From Pseudomonas sp. (GTDB taxonomy: Bacteria; Pseudomonadota; Gammaproteobacteria; Pseudomonadales; Pseudomonadaceae): DNA of 37,157 bases. Of this stretch, positions 37,135 through 37,157 are shown piece by piece; within the stretch, counting starts at the first letter, position 1; each line of letters opens with the position of its first letter. The stretch covers positions 1 through 37,157 of the forward strand of contig NZ_JAUYNP010000225.1 of NCBI RefSeq assembly GCF_030696055.1, written 5' to 3'. The translations under genes were made by a program, and so were the position numbers. Under the pieces are notes generated by a model. The model was not told where the DNA came from. It saw only the letters and a list, made by a program, of their open reading frames with translations, and did no database searches.

Positions 37135-37157
37135 TGATGAGCCAGTTCCGGGTGTTG
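37131..37157 (-). CDS. Possible 3' end of a leftward gene running in from beyond the window
   Basis: On the minus strand the last 27 bases read QHPELAHH followed by TAG, and that TAG is the terminal TAG of element B2. At B1 the same terminal TAG ends a real gene, so this may be the C-terminus of the next leftward gene. Only eight codons are visible and another frame is also open, so this is a guess from the pattern. Confidence 0.25.
   Translation of the reverse strand, partial: QHPELAHH

Overview
This window is core chromosome of a Pseudomonas-type gammaproteobacterium. The evidence is the high GC, the gene content (GacS, a monofunctional RelA, an OprD-family porin, a membrane-anchored cold-shock protein, SlyX, Dps), and the gene order. 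From memory, the order closely follows the P. aeruginosa PAO1 block from dinB through gacS, cysM, rlmD, relA, mazG, purM/purN, proS, oprD and slyX to dps. No database search was possible, so the species is not assigned.

Layout. 1-5.8 kb: the 3' part of dinB faces a leftward group gacS > ldhA > 146-aa CxxC protein > META lipoprotein. 6-13.4 kb: rightward cysM-rlmD (1-bp overlap), relA, mazG, then a methyltransferase coupled to a DUF2058 protein and closed by a strong terminator. 13.5-17 kb: a lone periplasmic solute-binding protein, then leftward purM-purN and a DUF3108 protein. 17-20.5 kb: rightward DUF2066 protein, CDP-alcohol phosphatidyltransferase, PerM-type permease and hda, most joined by ATGA overlaps. 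20.7-22 kb: leftward ArsC-like, WrbA-like and DUF2069. 22-26.9 kb: YihY, a 66-aa protein behind a sigma-54-like site, two poorly known leftward proteins (one with PilZ-like signatures), a TlpA-like lipoprotein and acylphosphatase. 27-30.9 kb: leftward proS > lipoprotein > lytic transglycosylase, and a divergent PaaI-type thioesterase. 31-37 kb: OprD-type porin, a 730-bp AT-richer gap, HIT protein, slyX, membrane/cold-shock fusion, diguanylate cyclase, dps and a short-chain dehydrogenase.

Functions fall into housekeeping (purine, cysteine and lactate metabolism, prolyl-tRNA charging, rRNA methylation, replication control) and global regulation or stress (GacS, RelA, MazG, Dps, cyclic di-GMP synthesis, cold shock).

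I did not find an obviously new multi-gene system. The main unexplained structure is in the non-coding DNA. There are three families of short inverted-repeat elements: A (four copies), B (one 268-bp copy and one about 50-bp terminus-only derivative) and C (one copy). They sit tightly against gene 3' ends. In five clear cases the stop codon of the neighbouring gene lies inside the element's terminal repeat. Three of the four A copies occupy convergent gene junctions that lack an ordinary terminator.
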